DNA of 23,782 bases from Desulfurobacterium sp. (GTDB lineage: Bacteria > Aquificota > Aquificia > Desulfurobacteriales > Desulfurobacteriaceae), in the NCBI GenBank assembly GCA_026988135.1, contig JALSLT010000018.1, positions 1 to 23,782 on the forward strand. Reading direction: 5' to 3'. The notes below the pieces were generated by a model. It was not told the DNA's origin. It saw nothing but the letters and a program-made list of their open reading frames with translations, and searched no databases. The stretch's first letter is position 1; the number at the start of each line of letters is the position of its first letter. The translations under genes were made by a program, and so were the position numbers. This document shows, one piece after another, positions 8,025 to 15,435 of this stretch.

Positions 8025-8720
8025 ATGAAACCGCTTCTAAATCTTGAATCCCATTTTGGATTTTTACAGGAAGCCGTATTTCTTGAAAGAGTAAACCGTT
8101 TTGTTGGACTTTACGAGTCGTCGGACGGTTCGACGGGAAGATGCCATATATCGGATACGGGAAGACTAAAAGAAATTTTGACTTTCGGAAGGAAGATTTT
8201 AATATCTTCGAACCGAAAGGGCTTAAAAACAGACTCTAAACTTGTTGCTGCCAAAATGGATGAGGGTTTTATCCTCCTAAATACGTCAATTCATTCAAAA
8301 TTAGCGGAAATTGCTATTAGACGTGGAGTTTTGGATTATATCCCGGGCGAATTAAAAAGAGAAGTTAAATTTGGCAATAGTAGAATAGATTTTTTACTTG
8401 ATAATATTCATTTTCTTGAAGTGAAAGGATGTAATTTAAGAATTGGAGATACAGGATTTTTTCCCGATGCTCCTACAACACGGGGAAAAAGGCACGTTGG
8501 AGAACTAATTGATGCTGTGAAGCAAGGATATGAAGCCTCTGTGCTTTTTATAGTGATGAGAGATGTTAAATATTTCTCTCCTAATTTTTCAACTGATCCC
8601 GAGTTCTCAAAAACACTTATGGAAGCTTTAAGGTTAGGCATTGGTTTTAAAGCGGTTAAAATTAAAGTTGCACAAGATTTTTCCTTGGTTTTTTCCGGTG
8701 ATGTTCCTTTGAAAGTGTGA
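8025..8720 (+). CDS. sfsA: SfsA family protein (DNA-binding/nuclease-like, sugar fermentation stimulation homologue)
   Basis: 231-residue SfsA homologue. Visible family motifs are FLERVNRFVGL near the N-terminus, CHISDTGRLKEIL (equivalent of the usual HCPNTGRL), SRIDFLLDN, LEVKGCNLR and FPDAPTTRGKRHVGEL. The IDFLL...EVK arrangement resembles a PD-(D/E)XK-type core, and the N-terminal part an OB-like fold. The cellular role is poorly defined: Escherichia coli SfsA was linked to maltose metabolism and binds DNA. ATG 8025 is chosen because AAGG at 8012-8015 is 9 nt upstream; an in-frame TTG at 8016 would abut that site. The last 59 bp overlap the 3' end of the oppositely oriented small gene. The C in CHISDTG in place of the more usual HxP pattern is a mild oddity. 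Confidence 0.9.
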   Translation: MKPLLNLESHFGFLQEAVFLERVNRFVGLYESSDGSTGRCHISDTGRLKEILTFGRKILISSNRKGLKTDSKLVAAKMDEGFILLNTSIHSKLAEIAIRRGVLDYIPGELKREVKFGNSRIDFLLDNIHFLEVKGCNLRIGDTGFFPDAPTTRGKRHVGELIDAVKQGYEASVLFIVMRDVKYFSPNFSTDPEFSKTLMEALRLGIGFKAVKIKVAQDFSLVFSGDVPLKV

Positions 8721-9048
8721 TTTTATCAGTTATACTGTCAAGGTAATACCACCAAAAGCTTTTTGGCGGTTTAGAATATCTCACTTTTCTAAGCCTTATT
8801 AGATTTGACCTTTCGTTTTTATTTAATAATAAAGCTTTCCCCTTTAATTCTTTATCCAGTATGTTTAATCTTTTAATTATGTCGGAATCTATCTTGCCAA
8901 ATTTTCTCAACTCCTTACTTATTTTTGTTCTTACATCAAGTATAAGACTCCATTGAAGATGATTTTCTTCATCTATGGTTGAAAGATACAACTCATAGAA
9001 AAACAAGAGATTATCAAGCTCCAAATACTTTAATCTGTTGTTCTTCAT
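8662..9048 (-). CDS. Hypothetical small basic protein of unknown function
   Basis: 128 residues, not recognised. The sequence is rich in Lys, Leu, Glu and aromatics (N-terminus MKNNRLKYLELDNLLFFYEL, C-terminus SKEHHRKKPRKNLVQL) and predicted mostly helical, with no signal peptide, membrane helix or zinc motif. Support for a real gene: ATG with GGAG 5 nt upstream, and a near-consensus promoter 48-76 nt upstream of the start codon (9096-9124). The coding pattern continues through the 59-bp overlap with the 3' end of sfsA. The basic tail could contact nucleic acid, but this is speculation. It stands alone, convergent with sfsA, with 254 bp of AT-rich DNA behind it. Confidence 0.65.
   Translation of the reverse strand: MKNNRLKYLELDNLLFFYELYLSTIDEENHLQWSLILDVRTKISKELRKFGKIDSDIIKRLNILDKELKGKALLLNKNERSNLIRLRKVRYSKPPKSFWWYYLDSITDKITLSKEHHRKKPRKNLVQL
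8749..8769 (+). terminator. Candidate hairpin downstream of sfsA
   Basis: CCACCAAAA and TTTTGGCGG form a 9-position stem (8 paired, one A/C mismatch) around a GCT loop, 28 nt after the sfsA stop, followed only by TTT. On the opposite strand the mismatch becomes a G-U pair, but there the hairpin lies inside the coding region of the small gene (residues near KPPKSFWW). Weak terminator evidence. Confidence 0.3.
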
Positions 9049-9095
9049 CTTTTCTCCAAATCCTATTTGTTGTGTTACTTTCTATTTTCGGTAGA

Positions 9096-9124
9096 ATTTT
9101 AAAATTTTTTATATTTTGGGTCAA
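9096..9124 (-). promoter_or_regulatory. Sigma-70-type promoter for the small hypothetical gene
   Basis: TTGACC (9119-9124) and TAAAAT (9096-9101) on the minus strand are spaced by exactly 17 nt, each matching consensus at 5 of 6 positions. Predicted start near 9089, giving a leader of about 40 nt that carries the GGAG site. One of the two best promoters in the window. Confidence 0.65.
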
Positions 9125-9302
9125 GCATGCTGATATTATTATATGCTTTCAATTTAGGGACTGGAAACTCTTTGAATGAATTGATAGCTTAAATATGGAA
9201 AAAAGGATTTATCAAAAAAATAATTTCTGGGGATTTTTTACAGGGAGTAAGTCCAAGTATTTTCTGTAAAATTACACGATATTTTTTCGGTAGGAGAAAA
9301 GG
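9125..9302. other. AT-rich intergenic stretch with a weak inverted repeat
   Basis: No open frame of note. TTTTACAG (9236-9243) and CTGTAAAA (9264-9271) form an 8-bp inverted repeat with a 20-nt loop, 32 nt beyond the stop of the minus-strand membrane protein gene. It has no adjacent T-run, so it may or may not mark the 3' end of that transcript. A CRISPR-repeat-like string near 9163-9190 occurs only once. Confidence 0.3.
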
Positions 9303-9878
9303 TTAGTTCCTTATAGCATAGAGAAGGAGTCCGGAAATAAACATCAAAATTGAGATGTAAATTTTGATAGGCATGGTGAAAAAAATTATCAGTTTCTGAA
9401 AAAAAGACGGTTCTGTATATATGAATGTATATATAGGATATTTTATAGGTATAAAATTCATTTTGGGACAACTTTTTAAGCGCGTTAAAATTCCCTTTAC
9501 TATAACTTTTTTACTGGGATAAGTAACCTCCATAAAGATTGTTTTCTGTTTTTTCTTCCCTTTTTTAAAAGGGATTGAAGTAATGGAGTTGTCCAGTTTT
9601 AAAAATAGAGGGTTGCTGAGTATCGATATTTCCTTTATTTCTGAAGCAGAAGTCAAGTTTTGTTTTTCGGATAAAACTGAAAACTCGTAGCATTTTTTTC
9701 CTTTCAAAATCACTATTGAATCATGAATCGATATCTTCTTGAATTGTTCTCTGTAAAAAAATTGATATTTACTAAAAGGAAGAAGAAAGTATATTAAAAA
9801 GCAAAGGATAATGTAGAAAAATATAAATAGAATTATATGGTGATATGAAAAACTTTTAAATTTAAAGTTTTTTTTCAA
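9303..9878 (-). CDS. Hypothetical membrane protein with two terminal helices
   Basis: 191 residues, not recognised. A basic N-terminus precedes a strong hydrophobic helix (about 14-34, rich in Ile/Phe/Leu); a soluble, Lys- and Ile-rich, probably beta-rich middle of about 125 residues follows (including EFSVLSEKQNLTSASEIK and a KKGKKKQK stretch), then a second helix at about 163-189 ending in RN. Two helices with short tails suggest the middle lies on one side of the membrane. The start is TTG 9876-9878, inside the end of msrA (17-bp overlap), with AAAGGAGG about 11 nt upstream, so translation is likely coupled to msrA. By eye it is more AT-rich than its neighbours. It is the last gene of a permease-msrA-unknown unit. 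Confidence 0.65.
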   Translation of the reverse strand: MKKNFKFKSFSYHHIILFIFFYIILCFLIYFLLPFSKYQFFYREQFKKISIHDSIVILKGKKCYEFSVLSEKQNLTSASEIKEISILSNPLFLKLDNSITSIPFKKGKKKQKTIFMEVTYPSKKVIVKGILTRLKSCPKMNFIPIKYPIYTFIYTEPSFFQKLIIFFTMPIKIYISILMFISGLLLYAIRN

Positions 9879-10413
9879 GAATATCTCTTCCTCCTTTCCT
9901 ATCCCACACTATTTTGCAGTAACTTTCTCTACCTGAAAATGTTTTGTAATTTTCATATAGTATAGGCTCTTTTTGGAAATAATTTTTGTGAAAATCCTTG
10001 GCATTGTAAAAGTTTTTGAACGGCTTAATTTCCGTTGCTATAGGTTCTGAGAACAGAGTACTCTTCCCAAGAATTATTTTACTTTTTTCTGCCATTAGTT
10101 TCTGTTCTTCATTGTGGAAGAAGATAACCGTTTTATAATGTTTTCCTCTGTCAATAAACTGACCCTTTTTGTCGGTTGGGTCTATTGAACACCAAAAGTT
10201 TATCAGGAGCTCTTTATAAGAGATTTTTTCTGGATTATATATGATTTGAACAGCTTCAACATGGCCGGTTGTTTGATTACAAACTTCTTCATAAGTAGGA
10301 TTTTCCTTATCACCTCCACTGTATCCCGGAGTAACTTTTATAATACCTTTTAAATTGTAAAATGTTTCTTCAAGACACCAGAAACATCCTCCTCCAAATG
10401 TCGCTTTTCTCAT
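9862..10413 (-). CDS. msrA: Peptide methionine sulfoxide reductase MsrA
   Basis: Reduces the S-epimer of methionine sulfoxide in proteins and free methionine with thioredoxin as donor; cytoplasmic. 183 residues from ATG 10413, chosen over a TTG one codon upstream; an AAGGA-type site lies about 7 nt before. The active-site motif FGGGCFWCLEETF contains the catalytic cysteine (residue 10 of this start) in GCFW. GYSGGDKENPTYEEVC, TGHVEAVQIIYNPE and FWCSIDPTDKKGQFIDRG are all characteristic. No MsrB domain is fused or adjacent. It follows the permease gene by 13 bp and overlaps the next membrane gene, so it is mid-operon. Methionine repair beside an amino-acid permease may be incidental. Confidence 0.94.
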   Translation of the reverse strand: MRKATFGGGCFWCLEETFYNLKGIIKVTPGYSGGDKENPTYEEVCNQTTGHVEAVQIIYNPEKISYKELLINFWCSIDPTDKKGQFIDRGKHYKTVIFFHNEEQKLMAEKSKIILGKSTLFSEPIATEIKPFKNFYNAKDFHKNYFQKEPILYENYKTFSGRESYCKIVWDRKGGRDILEKKL

Positions 10414-10426
10414 CAAACTTTCCTTT

Positions 10427-11755
10427 TTAAGGTATATTTAGTGGAAATTTAAATTTTTTAAATATCGATATTTTTCTGAATTTACCGTAATAGAAGGTTT
10501 CGACTAAAAAGCAGGCTAAAAATATGCCTATTGAGATGAAGAAAGTTTTACTATCTACACTGAACTGATATTTAAGTATTTCAATAGCTACAAATGTTAT
10601 AACCATAAGATTGAAAAATACTAAACCTTTCTTTCCTGGCACTTTCTTGTCTTCTATTAGTTTTAGATGGGAATAAAGAACAAAAATATAGATAGAAGTT
10701 GTTATTAGACTTATAATTGATGCAACAGATGTTACATTGAAAAAAAGTGAAAAAATGAGAGACAAAGAGCAGGTAAGGTAAAGTCCGAAATGTTCACTCA
10801 TCCATTCCCTTTTGAGCTGTTTAGCAGGTGTGGGGATATATCCTTTTTTCATTAAAGCGTAAGCGGCATTTGCTCCGCTGTACAATGTTGCATTGAGAGC
10901 CGAAGAGATGCTTATTAATGCTCCAAAGCTAAGGAGAACAAAACCTAATTTTCCAAGTGCAGGTTCGGCAGCAATTGCCAGTGCATTTTCTTCATATTTT
11001 ATAATTTTGTAAACGGGAACCGCTCCAAGTGCTGATAAAGAAACGAGAATATAGATAGTTAAAACAACAACTATGCTTATGTATATAGCCTTCGGGACGG
11101 TTTTTTTAGGATTCTCTATGTTTTCACTTGCGTTGGTTATAAGTCCGAATCCCATATAGGAGAGGAAAAATATTACCGATGCGTTTAATATTCCTTCTAT
11201 TCCTTTCGGAGAGAAATTGAAGCTAAGATATTCAGGATGAAATACTGTAAACCCTGCAATGATAAAAATAAGAAGAATAAAAATTTTTGTCAGGACTATC
11301 CAGAATTCAAATTTACCGACAGCATGACTTCCGCCGAAAAAGTTAAGTGCACCGAAAAGGGAGATGATTCCGACAATTATGAATGTTTGGGATGAGGTAT
11401 TATGAATTCCCATAAGGGGAAGAAAATATCCGGAAAAACTTATGGCAAAAAGGGCTATTGAAGTTACATAGCTTAGCCACATTAGAATACTTAAAGTTCC
11501 TGTTGTAGCTCCTCCACCTATAGCTTTTTCAATAAAAGCTATAGGTCCTGCATTGGAAACTATTTCAGTCCCTAAATTTGCGTAGGAATATCCTACCATC
11601 ATGGCGTAAATACCACTTAAAATAAAAGCAAAAGGCAGATTGTATCCTGCCACTTTCACTCCGACTCCAAAAATAGAAAATATACTTGCACCTATCATTG
11701 TTCCAACCGATAGTGCAATTGTTTGTAGAAGTGTAAGTTTCCTATTTGTTTTCAT
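10427..11755 (-). CDS. APC superfamily amino-acid permease
   Basis: 442-residue polytopic inner-membrane transporter with about 12 hydrophobic segments, typical of the APC (amino acid-polyamine-organocation) superfamily. The first helix carries LSVGTMIGASIFSIFG, the family's unwound substrate-binding motif (normally GxG; here GAS), and helix 6 region NASVIFFLSYMGFGLITN followed by SENIENPKKTVPKAI is strongly diagnostic. The substrate is unknown; a proton-coupled amino acid is the default guess. ATG 11755 has a GAGG site 5 nt upstream. It is the first gene of the minus-strand unit with msrA and the two-helix protein, divergent from the alkaline phosphatase gene. Confidence 0.88.
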   Translation of the reverse strand: MKTNRKLTLLQTIALSVGTMIGASIFSIFGVGVKVAGYNLPFAFILSGIYAMMVGYSYANLGTEIVSNAGPIAFIEKAIGGGATTGTLSILMWLSYVTSIALFAISFSGYFLPLMGIHNTSSQTFIIVGIISLFGALNFFGGSHAVGKFEFWIVLTKIFILLIFIIAGFTVFHPEYLSFNFSPKGIEGILNASVIFFLSYMGFGLITNASENIENPKKTVPKAIYISIVVVLTIYILVSLSALGAVPVYKIIKYEENALAIAAEPALGKLGFVLLSFGALISISSALNATLYSGANAAYALMKKGYIPTPAKQLKREWMSEHFGLYLTCSLSLIFSLFFNVTSVASIISLITTSIYIFVLYSHLKLIEDKKVPGKKGLVFFNLMVITFVAIEILKYQFSVDSKTFFISIGIFLACFLVETFYYGKFRKISIFKKFKFPLNIP

Positions 11756-11775
11756 TCTTGCCTCTTTATACAGTG

Positions 11776-11820
11776 TTAAATCAATTTTACCAATTTAAAA
11801 TTATTAACTATTTCTTTACA
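11776..11820 (+). promoter_or_regulatory. Phased TTWAMN-like hexamers upstream of alkaline phosphatase
   Basis: Five related hexamers read TTAAAT (11776), TTTACC (11786), TTAAAA (11795), TTAACT (11804) and TTTACA (11815), spaced 9-11 bp, about one helix turn apart. This resembles the direct-repeat style of PhoP/PhoB boxes (TTAACA-like or CTGTCAT-like units at 11 bp), and the next gene is an alkaline phosphatase. The region is very AT-rich, so chance is a serious alternative. No convincing -35/-10 pair was found; the last hexamer could act as a -35, and CATAAT (11819-11824) as a -10. Confidence 0.2.
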
Positions 11821-11870
11821 TAATAGGTGCTACCTTATTCTGCAAAGAACTTAAATTTTTGGAGGTAAGG

Positions 11871-13373
11871 ATGAGAGAGGCATTTTTGAAAGTAACAAGG
11901 AGAGGCTTTTTGAGGTTTGTTTTTGCCTTTCTTGCGTGTCTAACGGCTTTTCCACCTGTAATTGCTCAGGCAGCCGGAAGAAGCGCCAAGTATGTATTTT
12001 ATTTTATCGGTGACGGTATGGCTTTTACACAGAGAATGGCTGCAGAGAACTACAAAGGTGAAAAACTTATGATGAATAAGCTTCCTGCTCAAGGAATGGC
12101 TACCACTTATGCCGCAAATAGATTCATTACAGGTTCAGCGGCAGCTGGAACAGCTCTTGCCTGTGGGCATAAAACAAATATCGGGGTTATAGGTTTGACT
12201 CCTGATGGTAAAAAATTGGAAACTATGGCTGAGCTTGCCAAAAAAGATGGCAAAAAAGTAGGAATTATTACTTCGACTTCTATTGACCATGCTACACCTG
12301 CGGCATTTTATGCTCATGTTCCGAAAAGAAGTCACTATTACGATATAGCTATTCAGCTTGCCAAAAGTAATTTTGATTACTTTGCCGGTGGTGGATTTAA
12401 AGATCCTAAAAATAAGAAGAGAAACAGCAAACGCTATGTGGGAAATGCTATCGATTATATCGAAAATCATGGTTACAGAATAATCAGATCCAAAGAAGAG
12501 TTTGAAAGTTTAGGAAAAGGTGATGGTAAGGTTGTTGTTATAAATCCGAGACTACAACCAGGTAAATCTTTACCTTATACAATTGACCAGACAAAGCAGG
12601 ATATTTCTCTTGCCGAGTTTCTCAAAAAGGGAGTTGAGCTTCTTGATAATCCAAACGGATTTTTTATAATGCTTGAAGGTGGCAAGATAGACTGGGCGTG
12701 TCATGCAAACGATGGAACAGCAGCTATTCAGGATACTCTTGCTTTTGATGATGCTGTTAAGGTTGCTTACGATTTTTACAAGAAACATCCTGATGAGACA
12801 CTTATCATTGTAACTGCCGACCATGAAACCGGAGGTCTTGCTCTCGGATTTGCAGGAACAAAATATTCTTCTAACTTTGCTGTTCTTCATGCCCAGGATA
12901 TTTCTTACCAAGACTTTACCGATGATATTGTGAAAAAGCTTAAGAAAAGAGGAAATATAACATTTGATGGAGTAAAACCTATAATTACAAAGCATTTTGG
13001 AATTAAATTCAAAGGACTTTCAACAGACCCTCTTGTTTTAAAACCTTATGAAATTGCTCAGCTTAAAGTTGCTTTTATGGACAGCATGAATAACGCAAAA
13101 GGAAAGAAAGACCCTTATAAATATCTTCTCTATGGCGGATATGAGCCTCTTACAGTTACAGTTACTCACATATTAAATCATCATGCAGGGATGGGTTGGA
13201 CATCTTATAAGCATACCGCTGTTCCTGTTCCGACATCTGCTATCGGTGTAGGTGCTCAAATGTTTAACGGATTTTATGACAATACCGATGTTGCTAAGAA
13301 GATTATGAAGGCAATGGGTTATGCTCCTGTTGTTCATTATGCGAAATCTGCATCTTATACTTATGTTAATTGA
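11871..13373 (+). CDS. phoA: Tat-exported alkaline phosphatase (PhoA family)
   Basis: Metal-dependent phosphomonoesterase of 500 residues that releases phosphate outside the cytoplasm. The N-terminus carries a twin-arginine signal, VTRRGFLR (Arg10-Arg11), a hydrophobic stretch and a probable cleavage after AQA near residue 34, implying export of the folded, metal-loaded enzyme. Family motifs: FYFIGDGM with metal-binding Asp48, FITGSAAAGTALACG with nucleophile Ser89, MLEGGKIDWACHAND, TADHETGGLALG, and a C-terminal HTAVPVPTSAIGVGA with a metal histidine, then FNGFYDNTDV. The start is ATG 11871 with GGAGG 5 nt upstream; an in-frame TTG at 11859 overlaps that site and is rejected. The residue before Ser89 is Gly rather than the Asp of the E. 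coli enzyme. The stop overlaps or abuts the YibE/F gene. Confidence 0.9.
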   Translation: MREAFLKVTRRGFLRFVFAFLACLTAFPPVIAQAAGRSAKYVFYFIGDGMAFTQRMAAENYKGEKLMMNKLPAQGMATTYAANRFITGSAAAGTALACGHKTNIGVIGLTPDGKKLETMAELAKKDGKKVGIITSTSIDHATPAAFYAHVPKRSHYYDIAIQLAKSNFDYFAGGGFKDPKNKKRNSKRYVGNAIDYIENHGYRIIRSKEEFESLGKGDGKVVVINPRLQPGKSLPYTIDQTKQDISLAEFLKKGVELLDNPNGFFIMLEGGKIDWACHANDGTAAIQDTLAFDDAVKVAYDFYKKHPDETLIIVTADHETGGLALGFAGTKYSSNFAVLHAQDISYQDFTDDIVKKLKKRGNITFDGVKPIITKHFGIKFKGLSTDPLVLKPYEIAQLKVAFMDSMNNAKGKKDPYKYLLYGGYEPLTVTVTHILNHHAGMGWTSYKHTAVPVPTSAIGVGAQMFNGFYDNTDVAKKIMKAMGYAPVVHYAKSASYTYVN

Positions 13374-13384
13374 TGGGAGAATCG

Positions 13385-14536
13385 GTGTTTAAGAAAGATT
13401 TGGTTGTATCGTTACTGTTTATGTTTCTCTGTGTGGGACTGCTATTTTTACCCAACGGGTTTTCCAAAAGAGTGGATAGAAATGCCGTCAGATGTAAAGG
13501 TGTAATTTTGAAAGTTGATAATTCCGATGTTCATCAGCACGGACTTATCAGAACAGGAAATCAAGATGTTGTTCTTAAAATTGAATCCGGCCCTTTTAAG
13601 GGTCGGATTTTTAAAGCAGATAATCCTATTTTGGGAAGAATTGATAGAGATAAGCTCTTTAAGCCAAGAGATGAAGCTTTTGTTATTCTTACGACTAATA
13701 GTGACGGGAAAGTTCTTTTTGTAAATCCTCAAAGCTATTACCGATTGGATGTAGAGATTATACTGTTTTCTATGTTTATTCTTGCTGTTCTTGTTTTCGG
13801 TGGCTGGACAGGTGCAAGGTCTCTCCTTTCCTTTCTATTTACCGCACTTGTTATATGGAAAATACTGATCCCTTATACTCTTAAAGGAGTAAATCCCATA
13901 ATTTTGTCTCTTTCCGTTGTTGCTGTTTTGACAACCGCTATAATTTTCCTTGTTGCGGGAGTAACAAAAAAAGGGCTTGCCGCTTTTCTCGGCTCTATGC
14001 TAGGTATAGGGACAACTTGTGTGTTAGCGTTGATTTTTACCTATAAAGGTCATATTAACGGTGCAATTATGCCGTTTTCGGAAACTCTTCTCTATGCCGG
14101 ATTCGGAAAACTTGATTTAACCCAGATATTTGTTGCCTCCATCTTTATTTCCGCTTCGGGTGCCGCAATGGACATTGCGATGGATATTTCTGCAAGTGTT
14201 GACGAAATAGCTCATAGAAATCCTGAACTTTCGCGGTTTCAGCTTATGGTTTCGGGTGTAAGGATAGGAAGATATGTTGTGGGAACGATGGTAACGACCC
14301 TTCTTCTTGCTTATTGCGGCGGTTTTATGACTCTTTTAATGTATTTTATGGCAGAGGGTGTTCCTGTTGATGCGATGTTAAATATTATTTTCGTTTCTGC
14401 TGAAGTTATTAAAACTTTAACCGGAAGTTTTGGACTCATCCTTACAGCTCCTTTTACGGCTTTTGTCGCTTCCTATCTTCTGGGAAAGAGGAAAGTTCAT
14501 CAAACAGAATCTCCCCGGCATTCTCAAGAACTTTAA
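13385..14536 (+). CDS. YibE/F-like multi-pass membrane protein
   Basis: 383 residues from GTG 13385, chosen because GGGAG (13375-13379) lies 5 nt upstream; ATG 13373 overlapping the phosphatase stop has no ribosome site. An N-terminal hydrophobic anchor (MFKKDLVVSLLFMFLCVGLL) is followed by a soluble beta-rich domain of about 100 residues (VILKVDNSDVHQHGLI ... KPRDEAFVIL), then about 7-8 membrane segments. The family signature FISASGAAMDIAMDISASVD EI is clear, with GARSLLSFLF earlier. Biochemical function of YibE/F proteins is not established. Immediate linkage to a secreted alkaline phosphatase hints at a phosphate or envelope role. The last 83 bp, coding the hydrophilic tail after SYLLGKRK, overlap the 3' end of the opposite-strand deacetylase gene. 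Confidence 0.85.
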   Translation: MFKKDLVVSLLFMFLCVGLLFLPNGFSKRVDRNAVRCKGVILKVDNSDVHQHGLIRTGNQDVVLKIESGPFKGRIFKADNPILGRIDRDKLFKPRDEAFVILTTNSDGKVLFVNPQSYYRLDVEIILFSMFILAVLVFGGWTGARSLLSFLFTALVIWKILIPYTLKGVNPIILSLSVVAVLTTAIIFLVAGVTKKGLAAFLGSMLGIGTTCVLALIFTYKGHINGAIMPFSETLLYAGFGKLDLTQIFVASIFISASGAAMDIAMDISASVDEIAHRNPELSRFQLMVSGVRIGRYVVGTMVTTLLLAYCGGFMTLLMYFMAEGVPVDAMLNIIFVSAEVIKTLTGSFGLILTAPFTAFVASYLLGKRKVHQTESPRHSQEL

Positions 14537-15377
14537 AATTATACCCGCCTTCGAGGGTTAAAAGTATTGGGATTTTTTTTATTTTAGCAACCTTAAAGAC
14601 ACTTTTTATAATTGTTTCCATACCTTTGTCCGAAACATTTAGGTTTGTTAGCGGGTCAAGAGTATGAAAATCAAAACCTGCGGAAACAAGAAGAATTTTC
14701 GGAGAGAAAGAGGTGACAAGTTGAGGTAAAGTTTCCGTGTAGATAGGAGTAACCGTTTCATCTCCGCTACCCGGAGATATCGGTATGTTGTGTATATGAG
14801 AATTATTTTCTTCTGTGCTTCCGGTTCCGGGATAGCAGGGAAACTGATGAGTCGAAAAGTAGAAAATTTCCGGTATCTTTTCTATTAGATGCTGTGTACC
14901 GTTCCCATGGTGTGCATCAAAATCAACTATAAAAATTTTCTTTAATCCGACTTCAAATGCTTTAATAGCAGCTATTACGATATTATTAAAGATGCAAAAT
15001 CCCATGGCTTTATTAAACTCTGCATGGTGTCCGGGAGGTCTTACTGCACAGAGAACGGCTTTTTCCCCTTGCCTTATCAATTCTATTCCGGTTTGGCATG
15101 CTCCCGCTGCAATAATTGCCGCTTCAAAGCTAAATTCAGTTACATAAGTGTCAGAATCAAGGTAATCAAATTCTGCCAGTGATGCACTTTTAACTTTGCC
15201 TATGTATTTTTTATCATGAACCTTTTCAAGAAGCTCAATATTAACAGGGTTGGGATTTATAATTTTCAGAGGAAAATTTAATGCCTTTTTTATAAAGCTT
15301 TTAAGTCTTTTAGCATTTTCAGGATGGGATGGTAGGTTGTGTTTTAAAAATCGCTCGGAGTATAATATTGCTGCCAT
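14454..15377 (-). CDS. Histone deacetylase-fold amidohydrolase (AcuC/acetylpolyamine amidohydrolase type)
   Basis: Zinc-dependent deacetylase of 307 residues, cytoplasmic. Catalytic features: RPPGHHAE with the His117-His118 dyad, GFCIFNN, zinc-binding DFDAHHGNG (Asp154, His156), HQFPCYPGTG, SAGFDFHTLDPL with the third zinc ligand Asp236, and LEGGY with the transition-state Tyr279. In bacteria this fold deacetylates acetylated lysines (AcuC), acetylpolyamines or other small amides; the true substrate here is unknown. No acetoin or acetyl-CoA synthetase genes are adjacent, which weakens a strict acuC label. The ATG has GGAGG 6 nt upstream. The C-terminal tail after LENAGEILFDEL is read from DNA that also encodes the YibE/F tail. 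Confidence 0.9.
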   Translation of the reverse strand: MAAILYSERFLKHNLPSHPENAKRLKSFIKKALNFPLKIINPNPVNIELLEKVHDKKYIGKVKSASLAEFDYLDSDTYVTEFSFEAAIIAAGACQTGIELIRQGEKAVLCAVRPPGHHAEFNKAMGFCIFNNIVIAAIKAFEVGLKKIFIVDFDAHHGNGTQHLIEKIPEIFYFSTHQFPCYPGTGSTEENNSHIHNIPISPGSGDETVTPIYTETLPQLVTSFSPKILLVSAGFDFHTLDPLTNLNVSDKGMETIIKSVFKVAKIKKIPILLTLEGGYNFKVLENAGEILFDELSSFPEDRKRQKP

Positions 15378-15435
15378 CTTTATCCTCCTATTTATAAACT
15401 GGCTCTAATATTAAAATAGTACAGAGGTGAGCTTA

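Noticed and set aside
9163..9190. String resembling a CRISPR repeat end (GAATGAATTGATAG)
   Set aside because: Only one copy, no spacers and no cas genes nearby.
11765..11793. TTGGTA with 17-nt spacer to TATAAA on the minus strand before the permease gene
   Set aside because: The -10 ends only about 9 nt before the ATG, so the transcript would start after the GAGG ribosome site. Likely chance in AT-rich DNA unless the mRNA is leaderless.
11871..13373. Loss of the Asp before the catalytic Ser in the alkaline phosphatase (GSA instead of DSA)
   Set aside because: All other metal and catalytic residues are present, and Gly at this place is, as far as I recall, common in this PhoA subfamily, so it is not evidence of inactivity.
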